Under the pieces are notes generated by a model. That model was not told where the DNA came from. It was given only the letters and a program-made list of their open reading frames with translations, and searched no databases. A stretch of 26,985 nucleotides of DNA from an uncultured Acinetobacter sp. (GTDB lineage: Bacteria > Pseudomonadota > Gammaproteobacteria > Pseudomonadales > Moraxellaceae). Both the position numbers and the translations under genes were made by a program. The stretch is taken from positions 1 to 26,985 of the forward strand of contig NZ_CALUDM010000041.1 in NCBI RefSeq assembly GCF_943914805.1. Direction: 5' to 3'. Each line of letters starts with the position of its first letter. Positions within the stretch are counted from its first letter, which is position 1. Positions 15,760 through 23,706 of this stretch are shown here, in pieces.

Positions 15760-17151
15760 TTAAGTCGTTTGGTCTTTAGGAATTTGATAGAAAATCAATG
15801 CAGTGATGATATTGATGGTTCCCAAACAGATAAGCGTTGTGTGGAAAGCCTGAGTGATATATTGCTCTCCAAAATAGGCGGTAAATACATTTAATAATGC
15901 ACCAGCCAATGCAACACCAATACTCATTGAAAGCATCATAATCATCGACAAAAAGCTGTTACCACTACTGGCATTTTGCTGAGCTAAGTCTTTGAGCGTG
16001 AAGGTATTCATGGTCACAAATTGCAATGAGTTCAACGTACCGAAAATAAAGAAATGTAATGCTCTTAACCATGTCGGTGTATCGACTGTGGTCAGGGCAA
16101 AACTGGCAATACATGCACCGACTAAAAAGGTATTAATTAACAATAATCTGCGATAGCCGAGTCGAGAAATAATTGGGCGAATAATGGGTTTGGAAAATAA
16201 TGATCCTAAAACCATCGGTGTCATCATGATACCCGTCATTAACGGTTCCATTTTAAAAGCAATTTGTAGCATCAATGGCAAAATAAAAGGAATCGCATTG
16301 CTTCCAAAACGTGCAAAGAAATTACCTAAAACCCCAATGGTATACATTTTATTTTTAAATAATTTACTGCGAAATAAGGCATTTTGATGGGTATGTGCAT
16401 GATAGGCATAGAGTAAGGTCGCGATGATCCCTGCAACCAATAAGCCGATACTAAAACTTTTTGAGATATCATGGCTGGCAATATTTTCAATTCCTAAAGC
16501 CATACCGACCATTGCAATGACCAGTAAAACAAAGCCACTTAAATCAAATCTTTTCACTGTAGGTTCTGTGGCATTGGGCATAGCTTTAAAGGTGAGCAAC
16601 ATACCTAAAAGCCCGATGGGTAAATTGATCAGAAATATCCAGTGCCATGATGCGACTTCAACCAGCCATCCGCCCAGTGTTGGCCCCATGAGTGGCCCCA
16701 TTAAACCAGCCAAACTCATTAGACTCATCGCAGATAAAAACTGCTCGCGCGGAATCAGTTTGAGCATGGCTAACCGCCCAACAGGAAGCAATAATGCACC
16801 GCCAATCCCTTGGAGCACTCGAAAAGCAATCAATGTATTGAAACTATTGGAAAGGGCACAACCTAAAGAAGCCGCTGTAAAAATAACAATCGCAGTGAAA
16901 AAAGTATTTCTAACACCAAAACGATCTGCTAACCAACCACTTAAAGGAATACATGCAGCTACTGAAAGTACATAACTAATCACTACACCATGCATACGCA
17001 ACGGATTTTCATGCAAACTGTTTGCCATTGCAGGCAACGCCGTGTTGATAATGGTGGTGTCTAAACCTTGCATGAAAAAGCCAATCGAAACCAAAAACAC
17101 CAATAGGTAAAATTGGGGCTGTAATTTTTGATGCGATGGCGTGGCTGTCAT
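15760..17151 (-). CDS. mdtD: MdtD-like multidrug efflux MFS transporter (DHA2 family)
   Basis: A 463-residue, 14-helix proton-drug antiporter of the DHA2 family. It tracks E. coli MdtD over its length: GFFMQGLDTTIINTALPAMANSL with the DHA2 motif D1 in helix 1, MHGVVISYVLSVAACIPLSGWLADRFGVRNTFF with the loop signature, GIGGALLLPVGRLAMLKLIPREQF, GPLMGPTLGGWLVEVASWHWIFLINLPIG (motif C region), and near the end LTLKDLAQQNASSGNSFLSMIMMLSMSIGVALAGALL. MdtD in E. coli is the last gene of the mdtABCD-baeSR locus; here it stands alone, with no adaptor or RND genes nearby. The substrate is not known even in E. coli. Confidence 0.88.
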   Translation of the reverse strand: MTATPSHQKLQPQFYLLVFLVSIGFFMQGLDTTIINTALPAMANSLHENPLRMHGVVISYVLSVAACIPLSGWLADRFGVRNTFFTAIVIFTAASLGCALSNSFNTLIAFRVLQGIGGALLLPVGRLAMLKLIPREQFLSAMSLMSLAGLMGPLMGPTLGGWLVEVASWHWIFLINLPIGLLGMLLTFKAMPNATEPTVKRFDLSGFVLLVIAMVGMALGIENIASHDISKSFSIGLLVAGIIATLLYAYHAHTHQNALFRSKLFKNKMYTIGVLGNFFARFGSNAIPFILPLMLQIAFKMEPLMTGIMMTPMVLGSLFSKPIIRPIISRLGYRRLLLINTFLVGACIASFALTTVDTPTWLRALHFFIFGTLNSLQFVTMNTFTLKDLAQQNASSGNSFLSMIMMLSMSIGVALAGALLNVFTAYFGEQYITQAFHTTLICLGTINIITALIFYQIPKDQTT

Positions 17152-17482
17152 ATATCTTTTAAATATAAAATTTTAGAATTATTTTAAAACATTCATTCTG
17201 CTAAATCTGTAGGGAAATGTTGTATTTATTCAGTGTGCTAAAGTGGATTGATGGCGGTAAATGGAATGTGTAAAAGTCACTAAAATGGCAAGAAACATCC
17301 TTTATCTATCTTGATGATAGATAATCAATAAAGCTGTTTTATTTATGAATATATTCAATTGTTTATAAAATGCGCTGAGCTACATTTTTAAATTTTCTGT
17401 AAAATCTGGCAAATTAAAAGTTTGCAAATTCACAAAAGTGTCATAATCTCGCAGACATTTATCAAAATAAAGAATGCTTTCT
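17152..17482. other. divergent intergenic region with a perfect dyad
   Basis: About 330 bases between the divergent mdtD-like and Pit-like genes. TTATCTATC (17302-17310) and GATAGATAA (17316-17324) form a perfect 9-bp dyad with a 5-base centre. Nearer the Pit-like gene, CATAAT in GTGTCATAATC could be a -10 element, with no good -35. No gene is seen. Confidence 0.45.
17302..17324. promoter_or_regulatory. perfect 9-bp dyad, possible operator
   Basis: TTATCTATC and its exact complement are separated by TTGAT, mid-way between two divergent transporter genes and with no T tract behind it, so an operator is more likely than a terminator. Confidence 0.4.
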
Positions 17483-17542
17483 ATGCGTTTGACTATGCAT
17501 CTGGCCATGCATCTAAATAGAGGTTTAGCACATGAGCATTGA
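17483..17542 (+). CDS. upstream ORF, 19-residue His-rich leader peptide (tentative)
   Basis: An ATG at 17483 opens a 19-codon frame, MRLTMHLAMHLNRGLAHEH, whose stop at 17540-17542 overlaps the start of the Pit-like gene by 11 bases in another frame. Four of 19 residues are His. It contains the repeated ATGCATCT. The ribosome site before it is weak (AAAGAA), whereas the downstream gene has AGAGGT. Translation would affect initiation at the downstream ATG. It may be chance. Confidence 0.25.
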   Translation: MRLTMHLAMHLNRGLAHEH

Positions 17543-18497
17543 TATTCTAATGATCATCGGCTTTTGTCTAGCTGCTTATTCGATTGTTGGAAATGATGTC
17601 CCCCAAACTTTAGGAACATTTATTTCTTCCAATGCACACCGACCGTGGTGGATTCTATGGATCTATACTAGTACGATTTTAACCGTTGTTTTATTATATG
17701 GTTGGTGGGTATCTGGAGTCGGTGATGCCTCTTATGGACGTTTAGAAACCATCCCATTTCCAAAAGAAGGCATGACATGGCTTTATGTTGTTCCGCCACT
17801 CATTCTTTTGTTTTTAACCCGTTTTGGTATTCCTGTGAGTACCACGTTCCTTGTACTTACGATCTTTTCACCAAGTAGTTTAAGTGCAATGCTGACCAAA
17901 TCGATGTTGGGTTATGCGGTTGCTTTTGTCGTCGCAATCATTATCTATCGTTTTGTCGTTAAAAGTATCACCATTTATTTCAGTAAAACACGCCATCATC
18001 CGCCACCAAGAATTTGGATTGCAATTCAATGGGTTGCAACAGGTTTTTTATGGAGCCAGTGGTTGATTCAAGATTTGGCCAACATCTTTGTTTATGTACC
18101 ACGTGTTGTGCCATTTTGGTTTATGTTGTTTGCTATAACCGTATTTATCACGCTACTTGGTGTAGTTTTTTATAAGCGTGGTGGTGCAATCCAGAACATT
18201 ATTGATACCAAAACTGGGGTACAAGATGTACGTTCTGCAACCATTATTGATTTCATGTATGCCTTGATTCTTTTGGTCTTTAAAGAGCTCAGTAATATTC
18301 CAATGAGTACCACGTGGGTGTTCTTAGGTTTACTTGCAGGGCGAGAGTTTGCAATGGCGATGCACTTGAATGAAGTTAATAAATACCGAACTTCACGAAA
18401 TGTCAGTAAAGATGCAATGAAATTGATGTTGGGTTTAGCCGTGAGTATTCTTTTGGCGACGGCTTTGCCTTGGCTTTATCGTGTTATTGAAGGCTAG
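17532..18497 (+). CDS. integral membrane protein, divergent Pit-like (inorganic phosphate transporter family)
   Basis: A 321-residue protein with about eight membrane helices. No exact family name is certain, but the internal duplication typical of PiT phosphate/sulfate permeases can be read. The first half has IVGNDVPQTLGTFISS, like the PiT motif GANDVANAFGT, followed by TRFGIPVSTTFLVLTIFSP. The second half has VQDVRSATIIDF followed by LSNIPMSTTWVFLGLLAGREFAM, so the P-[VM]-S-T-T element occurs twice. The second GAND motif is degraded to QDVRSA, and PiT members are usually longer. It is probably an ion or anion transporter, but phosphate is only an inference. The ATG is supported by AGAGGT 8 bases upstream and overlaps a short upstream ORF. 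No partner gene (such as a PhoU-like protein) lies next to it. Confidence 0.75.
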   Translation: MSIDILMIIGFCLAAYSIVGNDVPQTLGTFISSNAHRPWWILWIYTSTILTVVLLYGWWVSGVGDASYGRLETIPFPKEGMTWLYVVPPLILLFLTRFGIPVSTTFLVLTIFSPSSLSAMLTKSMLGYAVAFVVAIIIYRFVVKSITIYFSKTRHHPPPRIWIAIQWVATGFLWSQWLIQDLANIFVYVPRVVPFWFMLFAITVFITLLGVVFYKRGGAIQNIIDTKTGVQDVRSATIIDFMYALILLVFKELSNIPMSTTWVFLGLLAGREFAMAMHLNEVNKYRTSRNVSKDAMKLMLGLAVSILLATALPWLYRVIEG

Positions 18498-18624
18498 CGC
18501 TGCTGGCTTAGAAATGATGATGTGTTTTAGATCCGATTAGATTCTTAGATTAGCATTTAAATCCCTTGTATAGCTCTGTTAGTACCTAATGCCAGTTAGT
18601 TAAGCGTAATTTAGTCGTTACTCA

Positions 18625-18680
18625 TCTAAGAATCTTCCCTAACCCCTCTAAGAAAGAGGGTGGAAACTATTGAGGATTTA
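18625..18680. repeat. hairpin-bearing intergenic element, likely dispersed repeat
   Basis: CCCTCT (18644-18649) and AGAGGG (18655-18660) form a hairpin within a C-rich then G-rich tract (ATCTTCCCTAACCCCTCT and following), unlike the AT-rich surroundings. Sequences of this look are common as dispersed intergenic repeats in bacterial genomes. It sits in the 302-base gap between the convergent Pit-like and tenA genes. It has no T tract, so it is not a clear terminator. The rest of that gap (18498-18799) holds no gene that I can see. Confidence 0.4.
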
Positions 18681-18799
18681 AGAAGACTTAACTGATCAGC
18701 ATTACTGTTACTATCTATTAAAAATGCCGAAAAGTCTGCTTTACAAGGGAAAGTATTAAAAATGCTTAATTCATAACTCTCAGAGTTTTATTCTATATT

Positions 18800-19471
18800 C
18801 TATTGGTCTAAACCCAACCATTGTCTTTGATGATAAGCGCTATCCCAAAATAACCATTCCAATTCAGCACCTTTGGTATAAGCCTTATGCATTTTCTCAA
18901 GAGTATCTGCATCGCAACGTTCAGCAATACGGTCAATCGTCACTAAAACATTGCGGACGGCTTCATTAAACTCTTCACCTGAATAAGTATCAATCCAAGC
19001 TTGATATGGATTATTGGCAATTGATTGACTGGTGATGTCTTTGCCGACTTCTGCATAAATCCAGAAACATGGTAATAACGACGCTAAAACAACAGGATAA
19101 CTTTCAGACCAAGCTGTTGCTGTTAAAAAAGAAGTGTAATGATGGCAAGCGAGTGTGAGTGGTGTATTTTCAAAATCAGCTTTACTAATCCCAAAATTTT
19201 TCATAAAACCATCATGTAAACTACGCTCTACGACGATGGCTTCTTTTGCTCCTTGAGTGAATTGGATAATGTCATCCGCTTCATAGGCTTTTGCGCCGCA
19301 TATTGCGAGAGCACGTCCATAAGCCACCAAATAATGCGCATCTTGAATGACATAATGACAAAAAGCATCACGGCTTAATGAACCGTTGGCAAGTTCTTGG
19401 TTAAACGGCAGGGCTAAAGTTTTTTGATATAAAGCAAGGTTACGTTGCCAAACGTCTTGAGAAAAGCGCAT
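18800..19471 (-). CDS. tenA: TenA family thiaminase II (aminopyrimidine aminohydrolase)
   Basis: A 223-residue all-helical cytoplasmic enzyme that salvages thiamin breakdown products by hydrolysing aminopyrimidines to HMP; it can also split thiamin. The key residues of B. subtilis TenA occur at the same numbers: Asp44 in QDAHY, Tyr112 in CHHYTSF, catalytic Cys135 in LLPCFWIYAEVG and Glu205 in GAELEWLFW. This makes a classical Cys-type TenA (TenA_C) and the assignment strong. The start at MRFSQDVWQ is the family N terminus. No TPP riboswitch was seen upstream, and no other thiamin genes are adjacent. Its neighbour on the right is divergent. Confidence 0.93.
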   Translation of the reverse strand: MRFSQDVWQRNLALYQKTLALPFNQELANGSLSRDAFCHYVIQDAHYLVAYGRALAICGAKAYEADDIIQFTQGAKEAIVVERSLHDGFMKNFGISKADFENTPLTLACHHYTSFLTATAWSESYPVVLASLLPCFWIYAEVGKDITSQSIANNPYQAWIDTYSGEEFNEAVRNVLVTIDRIAERCDADTLEKMHKAYTKGAELEWLFWDSAYHQRQWLGLDQ

Positions 19472-19650
19472 GTCATTTTCCTACAAAGGTTTTAAATTTA
19501 AAATAAGCGTGATTAAAAGTAAGAGTCGCATAAGAACCACAATAAATTAACACGACAATCAATTATTAAAGTTATGCTTATTCTATAATGCTTTAGCGAA
19601 CTGAGCTTAAACTATTCCAGTTTATCTTCATAAAAATAAGACAAACAACT

Positions 19651-19679
19651 TTGGATAAATGTGAAAAAGCCGTCATAAT
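19651..19679 (+). promoter_or_regulatory. sigma70-type promoter of the DUF475 gene
   Basis: TTGGAT and CATAAT with the ideal 17-base spacer, about 75 bases before the start codon. This predicts a leader of about 68 bases. The leader shows no clear match to the yybP-ykoY manganese riboswitch that precedes some TerC-like genes. Confidence 0.55.
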
Positions 19680-19753
19680 ACGCGCATTAAAAATCCAATT
19701 TTTATTTCAGTTTTCTCTGATTTAAACCTACTCTCCGCAGGTCATGTGACATT

Positions 19754-20836
19754 ATGAAACATTTTGGTTTCTCAATCTTTTTTACAATTGTGTGTTTAGC
19801 AATTTCTGCATATTGGGGCTTTACGCATGGGCCAAATGCAGGCGTACAAGCGATGCTATCTGCACTGACCATTACAGCAATTCTTGCAGTGATGGAAGTT
19901 TCACTTTCTTTTGATAATGCTGTAGTCAATGCATCTGTACTCCGTAACTGGGATCATTTTTGGAAAATGATTTTCTTAACGGTTGGTATTTTGATCGCTG
20001 TATTTGGTATGCGTTTGGTTTTCCCAATTGTTATCGTTGCGGTAACTGCGGACATGGGCATGCTAGAAGTGGTTAAACTGGCATTGAACAATCCAATTGA
20101 TTATTCAGCACGACTTATTGCACACCATGCTGAAATTGCAGCTTTTGGTGGTTCATTCTTATTATTGGTTTTCCTCAACTTCTTCTTAGATGAAGGTAAA
20201 GATACGCATTGGTTTAGATGGTTGGAAAAGCGTTTAGCAAACTTAGCCAATGTTCCTGCAATGTCTGTTTTCCTTGCGCTGATTGCATTGTTAGCGATGG
20301 CTGCTAATGTCGATGAAGCAAAACGCTTAGTCGTAACCATGGCAGGTATTTGGGGCATTGTGATTTATATCGGTGTACAGGTGCTCAGTCATTTGCTTGG
20401 TGGTGAACCTGAAGTTGATGAAGATGGTAATGCCGTTGGGCATGATGCAAATGGTGCGCCAACAGGGATTATCAAAGCAGGTATTGGTGGTTTTATTTAC
20501 CTTGAAGTATTAGATGCTTCTTTCAGTTTTGATGGTGTGATTGGTGCTTTTGCGATTACTTCAGATGTCGTCATTATCATGCTTGGACTAGCAATTGGTG
20601 CAATGTTTGTACGTTCAATGACGATTTACCTTGTAGATAAAGGCACATTAGATGCTTATATCTACCTTGAACATGGTGCGCATTATGCGATTGGTGCTTT
20701 AGCATTCATCATGCTTGCAAGTGGTACAGGTTTACACATCCCAGAAGTGGTGACAGGTCTGATTGGTGTTGCATTTATCGTATGGGCGATTGTTGCTTCG
20801 ATTCAATATAACAAACGAATGGAACAACGACGTTAA
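19754..20836 (+). CDS. DUF475 domain-containing integral membrane protein (TerC superfamily)
   Basis: A 360-residue inner-membrane protein with about nine helices of the DUF475 branch of the TerC superfamily. Members include tellurium-resistance TerC and Alx/MntX-type manganese exporters. The signature acidic membrane motif is present twice: MEVSLSFDNAVVNASVL (about residues 48-64) and YLEVLDASFSFDGVIGAF (about 255-272), where the Asp and Asn are thought to coordinate metal. A hydrophilic loop with VDEDGNAVGHDANGAPTG lies just before the second motif and is rich in Asp. A role in metal ion export is inferred from the family, not shown. The ATG follows TGTGACATT with a weak ribosome site. It is preceded by a good promoter and followed by a terminator, so it forms a single-gene unit. 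Confidence 0.88.
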   Translation: MKHFGFSIFFTIVCLAISAYWGFTHGPNAGVQAMLSALTITAILAVMEVSLSFDNAVVNASVLRNWDHFWKMIFLTVGILIAVFGMRLVFPIVIVAVTADMGMLEVVKLALNNPIDYSARLIAHHAEIAAFGGSFLLLVFLNFFLDEGKDTHWFRWLEKRLANLANVPAMSVFLALIALLAMAANVDEAKRLVVTMAGIWGIVIYIGVQVLSHLLGGEPEVDEDGNAVGHDANGAPTGIIKAGIGGFIYLEVLDASFSFDGVIGAFAITSDVVIIMLGLAIGAMFVRSMTIYLVDKGTLDAYIYLEHGAHYAIGALAFIMLASGTGLHIPEVVTGLIGVAFIVWAIVASIQYNKRMEQRR

Positions 20837-20864
20837 TTCTTTTTTAAGAAAAACGTTTACAATG

Positions 20865-20893
20865 AAGGGGTGCTTTTAAAGCATCCCTTTTTT
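20865..20893 (+). terminator. Rho-independent terminator after the DUF475 gene
   Basis: AAGGGGTGC and GCATCCCTT pair with one G-T wobble around a 7-base loop TTTTAAA, and a T tract follows. Confidence 0.88.
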
Positions 20894-20976
20894 ATAAGCA
20901 ATGTTTTCACAAAGTTGTCGCAATATGCGATGATGTGTGCGATGAATAGCTCGCCAGTTTTGATAAGCCCATAGAT

Positions 20977-22341
20977 ATGATGAATTCTTTAGAACGCCGA
21001 TCGACTTTTGCATTAAGCAGTATTTTTGCTTTACGTATGTTGGGTTTGTTCATGATTATTCCTGTCTTTGCGATTGCAGGACAGTCATATCAATATGCTA
21101 CGCCAACATTGATTGGTTTAGCTGTTGGTGTCTACGGTTTAAGCCAAGCTTTATTGCAAATTCCTTTTAGCCTTTGGGCAGACCGTTTTAATCGTAAACC
21201 CTTGATCATTTTTGGTTTGTTGCTTTTTGCATTAGGTGGCGCAGTTGCCGCAATGTCTGAAACGATTTACGGGGTGATTATTGGTCGTGCGATTGCAGGT
21301 GCAGGCGCTGTATCCGCCGTTGTGATGGCATTATTGGCTGATGTGACACGTGAAGAACAGCGCACCAAAGCAATGGCGATGATGGGAATGAGTATCGGCC
21401 TATCCTTTGTCATTGCATTTAGTTTAGGGCCTTGGCTCACCACATTGGTTGGTATTTCAGGATTATTCTGGGTGACCACGATTATGGGGTTGCTGGCTAT
21501 CTTGATGCTATTTCTCGTACCGAAAACTACAAGACACCATAAAAATTATAATCAAGGCTATTTAAATCAGCTTAAACAAGTCTTGAAAATGGGTGATCTC
21601 AACCGTTTGCATGTTTCAGTATTTTCATTACATTTATTGCTCACAGCAATGTTTATCTATGTGCCTTCTCAGCTCATTAACTTTGCAGGGATTCCACTGT
21701 CTAAACACGGTCTGGTTTATTTGCCTTTATTGTTGATCAGTTTGTTCTTTGCATTTCCAAGCATTATCCTTGCAGAAAAATATCGCAAAATGCGCAGTAT
21801 TTTCCTCACTGCAATTGCAGGAATTATTGCGGGTTTGATTATTCTGATTTTTGGTTATGAATCTAAATATATTTTGTTGTTAGGACTCGGTTTATTCTTT
21901 ATCGCATTTAATGTAATGGAAGCTTTATTACCTTCGTGGTTATCGAAAGCTGCACCAATTCAATCTAAAGCAACAGCTATGGGTGTGAATGCAAGCGCGC
22001 AATTCTTAGGTGCATTTTTTGGTGGGACTTTAGGCGGACAATTAATTTTACTGAATAATACTGCAATGGGTTGGAGTGTTTTATCCGCACTTGCTATAAT
22101 TTGGTTGCTCATTAGTTTTGGGCTGGCTCAGCCACGCTATTTAACATCGATTGTATTGCGATTACCTGAGGGTAAACAAACCGATGATTGGACTTCTCAG
22201 TTATTGGCAATTCATGGTATTGAAGAGGTCGTGGTGATGTCTGACCAACAGGTTGCTTATATTAAAGTCGATAAACAGCAAATAGATGATGCTGCGCGAC
22301 AACATTTAACGCACTTGTTGGGTAAAGAGGTAGCCATTTAA
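20977..22341 (+). CDS. yajR: YajR-like MFS transporter with C-terminal YAM domain
   Basis: A 454-residue major facilitator, the same length as E. coli YajR. Twelve helices occupy about residues 15-385: FALRMLGLFMIIPVFAIAGQSY at the start, the A motif SLWADRFNRKPLIIFGLLLF, and RAIAGAGAVSAVVMALLADVTREEQRTKAMAMMG. The tail, residues about 395-454 (LPEGKQTDDWTSQLLAIHGIEEVVVMSDQQVAYIKVDKQQIDD...), has the beta-alpha-beta pattern of the ferredoxin-like YAM domain that marks this subfamily. A proton-driven exporter is likely; substrate unknown. Two adjacent ATG codons (20977 and 20980) are possible starts, neither with a strong ribosome site. ssb follows after 51 bases without a terminator, so both may share a transcript. 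Confidence 0.88.
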   Translation: MMNSLERRSTFALSSIFALRMLGLFMIIPVFAIAGQSYQYATPTLIGLAVGVYGLSQALLQIPFSLWADRFNRKPLIIFGLLLFALGGAVAAMSETIYGVIIGRAIAGAGAVSAVVMALLADVTREEQRTKAMAMMGMSIGLSFVIAFSLGPWLTTLVGISGLFWVTTIMGLLAILMLFLVPKTTRHHKNYNQGYLNQLKQVLKMGDLNRLHVSVFSLHLLLTAMFIYVPSQLINFAGIPLSKHGLVYLPLLLISLFFAFPSIILAEKYRKMRSIFLTAIAGIIAGLIILIFGYESKYILLLGLGLFFIAFNVMEALLPSWLSKAAPIQSKATAMGVNASAQFLGAFFGGTLGGQLILLNNTAMGWSVLSALAIIWLLISFGLAQPRYLTSIVLRLPEGKQTDDWTSQLLAIHGIEEVVVMSDQQVAYIKVDKQQIDDAARQHLTHLLGKEVAI

Positions 22342-22392
22342 ACATAACTCTTATAAAGTAAAACATAGAATTGAATAGGAAGATAAGGTCTG

Positions 22393-22971
22393 ATGCGTGG
22401 TGTAAATAAAGTTATTTTAGTGGGTACTTTAGGTCGTGATCCTGAAACCAAAACTTTCCCAAATGGGGGATCTTTAACGCAGTTTTCAATTGCGACTAGT
22501 GAATCTTGGACAGATAAAAACTCGGGCGAAAGAAAAGAACAAACCGAGTGGCACCGTATTGTATTACATAACCGTTTAGGTGAAATTGCACAGCAATATT
22601 TACGTAAAGGTTCGAAAGTTTATATCGAAGGTTCTTTGCGTACTCGTCAATGGACAGACCAAAATGGTCAAGAGCGTTACACCACTGAAATTCGTGGTGA
22701 ACAAATGCAAATGTTAGATTCAAATAATCGTCAGCAAGGTGCTGAAGGTGGAGACGGCGGTGGTTATAATCAACCTCGTTTCAACAATAACCAACAACAA
22801 GGTGGTTATGGAAATCAAGGCGGAAACCAAGGTGGCTATAATCAAGGCAACCAAGGTGGTTATGGCAACAGCGGAAACAATGTAAATCAAGGTTTCCAAT
22901 CACCTAAGCCGCAATCTGCACCAACACCAACTGCTGCACCTGCTGATTTAGATGATGATTTACCGTTTTAA
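22393..22971 (+). CDS. ssb: single-stranded DNA-binding protein
   Basis: A 192-residue SSB that coats single-stranded DNA as a tetramer during replication, repair and recombination. The OB fold takes residues about 1-110: MRGVNKVILVGTLGRDPETKTFPNG, then FSIATSESWTDKNSGERKEQTEWHRIVL with the conserved Trp residues for base stacking, YLRKGSKVYIEGSLRTRQW and YTTEIRGEQMQML. A disordered Gly/Asn/Gln-rich linker (about 115-170) with repeats of NQGGY follows. The acidic tip DLDDDLPF is the docking peptide for partner proteins. AAGG lies before the ATG. It follows the yajR-like gene by 51 bases, and a terminator lies after it. Confidence 0.97.
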   Translation: MRGVNKVILVGTLGRDPETKTFPNGGSLTQFSIATSESWTDKNSGERKEQTEWHRIVLHNRLGEIAQQYLRKGSKVYIEGSLRTRQWTDQNGQERYTTEIRGEQMQMLDSNNRQQGAEGGDGGGYNQPRFNNNQQQGGYGNQGGNQGGYNQGNQGGYGNSGNNVNQGFQSPKPQSAPTPTAAPADLDDDLPF

Positions 22972-22997
22972 TTGATTAAAATGGTAAATGCTGAGCC

Positions 22998-23026
22998 AAA
23001 CCCTTTGTAAAAACAAAGGGTTTTTT
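22998..23026 (+). terminator. Rho-independent terminator after ssb
   Basis: AAACCCTTTG and CAAAGGGTTT form a perfect 10-bp stem with a short A-rich loop, followed by a T tract. Confidence 0.9.
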
Positions 23027-23151
23027 ATTTTCCGCATTTTATTTCTAGCAGAAATCCAAAATCGGGATTACAGCCTAAACACTGCATTATGCGCAGTATA
23101 GAAACCAATGGTATTGGATTCGGATGGAAGCAATTGCCTTAAAGCAACACT

Positions 23152-23487
23152 TTAAAAAACACGTGAACTCTGCATATATTCAACTGTCACTTGATTTAAG
23201 GTATCAAGGATCAGTGATTTATCACCAGATTGAAGTGCATTATTGAGTTGTTGCATATAGCCCAAAAGTTGTGTTTTGGCTGCGGCAGAAAATTCGGCTG
23301 TTACGCCTTGATCTTCATAAAGCAAAACATAGTTTTTAGCAAAGCCATAAATAAGAAAAAGAGAGCTTTTTTCTAAATGAGAATCGGCATTTAAAATGTG
23401 CGCTTCACACTGATTTTTGAGTTGTTTGAAAGCATCGCTACCGCTAGAAAGGTTTTGGAACTGCTCTAAAAGTGCTGAAAACATCAT
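23152..23487 (-). CDS. hypothetical protein (about 111 aa)
   Basis: Not recognised. A small soluble, helical protein, acidic to neutral, starting MMFSALLEQFQNLSSGSDAFKQLKNQCEAHIL and ending VEYMQSSRVF. The pattern of leucines and aromatic residues suggests a helical bundle. It has no signal peptide or membrane segment. The frame extends to 23529, with in-frame ATGs at 23496, 23487 and 23484; 23487 is chosen because GGAT lies about 8 bases upstream, but this is a weak basis. The gene is convergent with ssb and divergent from ahpC, with about 220 bases to the latter. Codon use is like that of the neighbours, which supports a real gene. Confidence 0.72.
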   Translation of the reverse strand: MMFSALLEQFQNLSSGSDAFKQLKNQCEAHILNADSHLEKSSLFLIYGFAKNYVLLYEDQGVTAEFSAAAKTQLLGYMQQLNNALQSGDKSLILDTLNQVTVEYMQSSRVF

Positions 23488-23631
23488 GTTAATCATCCAT
23501 TCAAAAAGAAAATCTACAGAACAAGTCAAGGTAGGTCAAGAGGCTTTAAAATAGAGTTTTCCGATAAATAGACCAATTTGCATTAAAATATTAAATCTAA
23601 TTTTTCGATTATATTGATAAAAAACTACTGT

Positions 23632-23660
23632 TTTACCAATATTGAATTGTTTCGTATAGT
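23632..23660 (+). promoter_or_regulatory. sigma70-type promoter of ahpC
   Basis: TTTACC and TATAGT with a 17-base spacer, about 47 bases before the ahpC start. OxyR would be the expected regulator. The AT-rich DNA just upstream could hold its site, but I cannot show a convincing ATAG-type tandem motif. Confidence 0.55.
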
Positions 23661-23706
23661 GATCTCACAGATAAGCAATCCCTGAAATGAATTGAAGGAA
23701 TACCCC

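Noticed and set aside
16424..16975. 183-codon plus-strand frame
   Set aside because: Antisense shadow of the mdtD-like gene, which matches its family throughout.
17430..17475. Pho box before the Pit-like gene
   Set aside because: GTGTCAT resembles one half-site, but the second heptamer does not match CTGTCAT, so a PhoB site is not supported.
19472..19650. TPP riboswitch before tenA
   Set aside because: No conserved THI-box segments (such as CTGAGA) found on the minus strand upstream of tenA; a TCTCAG at 18778-18783 is downstream of the gene.
19680..19753. yybP-ykoY manganese riboswitch before the DUF475 gene
   Set aside because: The predicted leader is only about 68 bases and lacks the conserved paired loops of that family.
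23692..23706. earlier ahpC start adding MKEYP
   Set aside because: It overlaps the ribosome site GAAGGAA; the family N terminus MSLINT begins at 23707.
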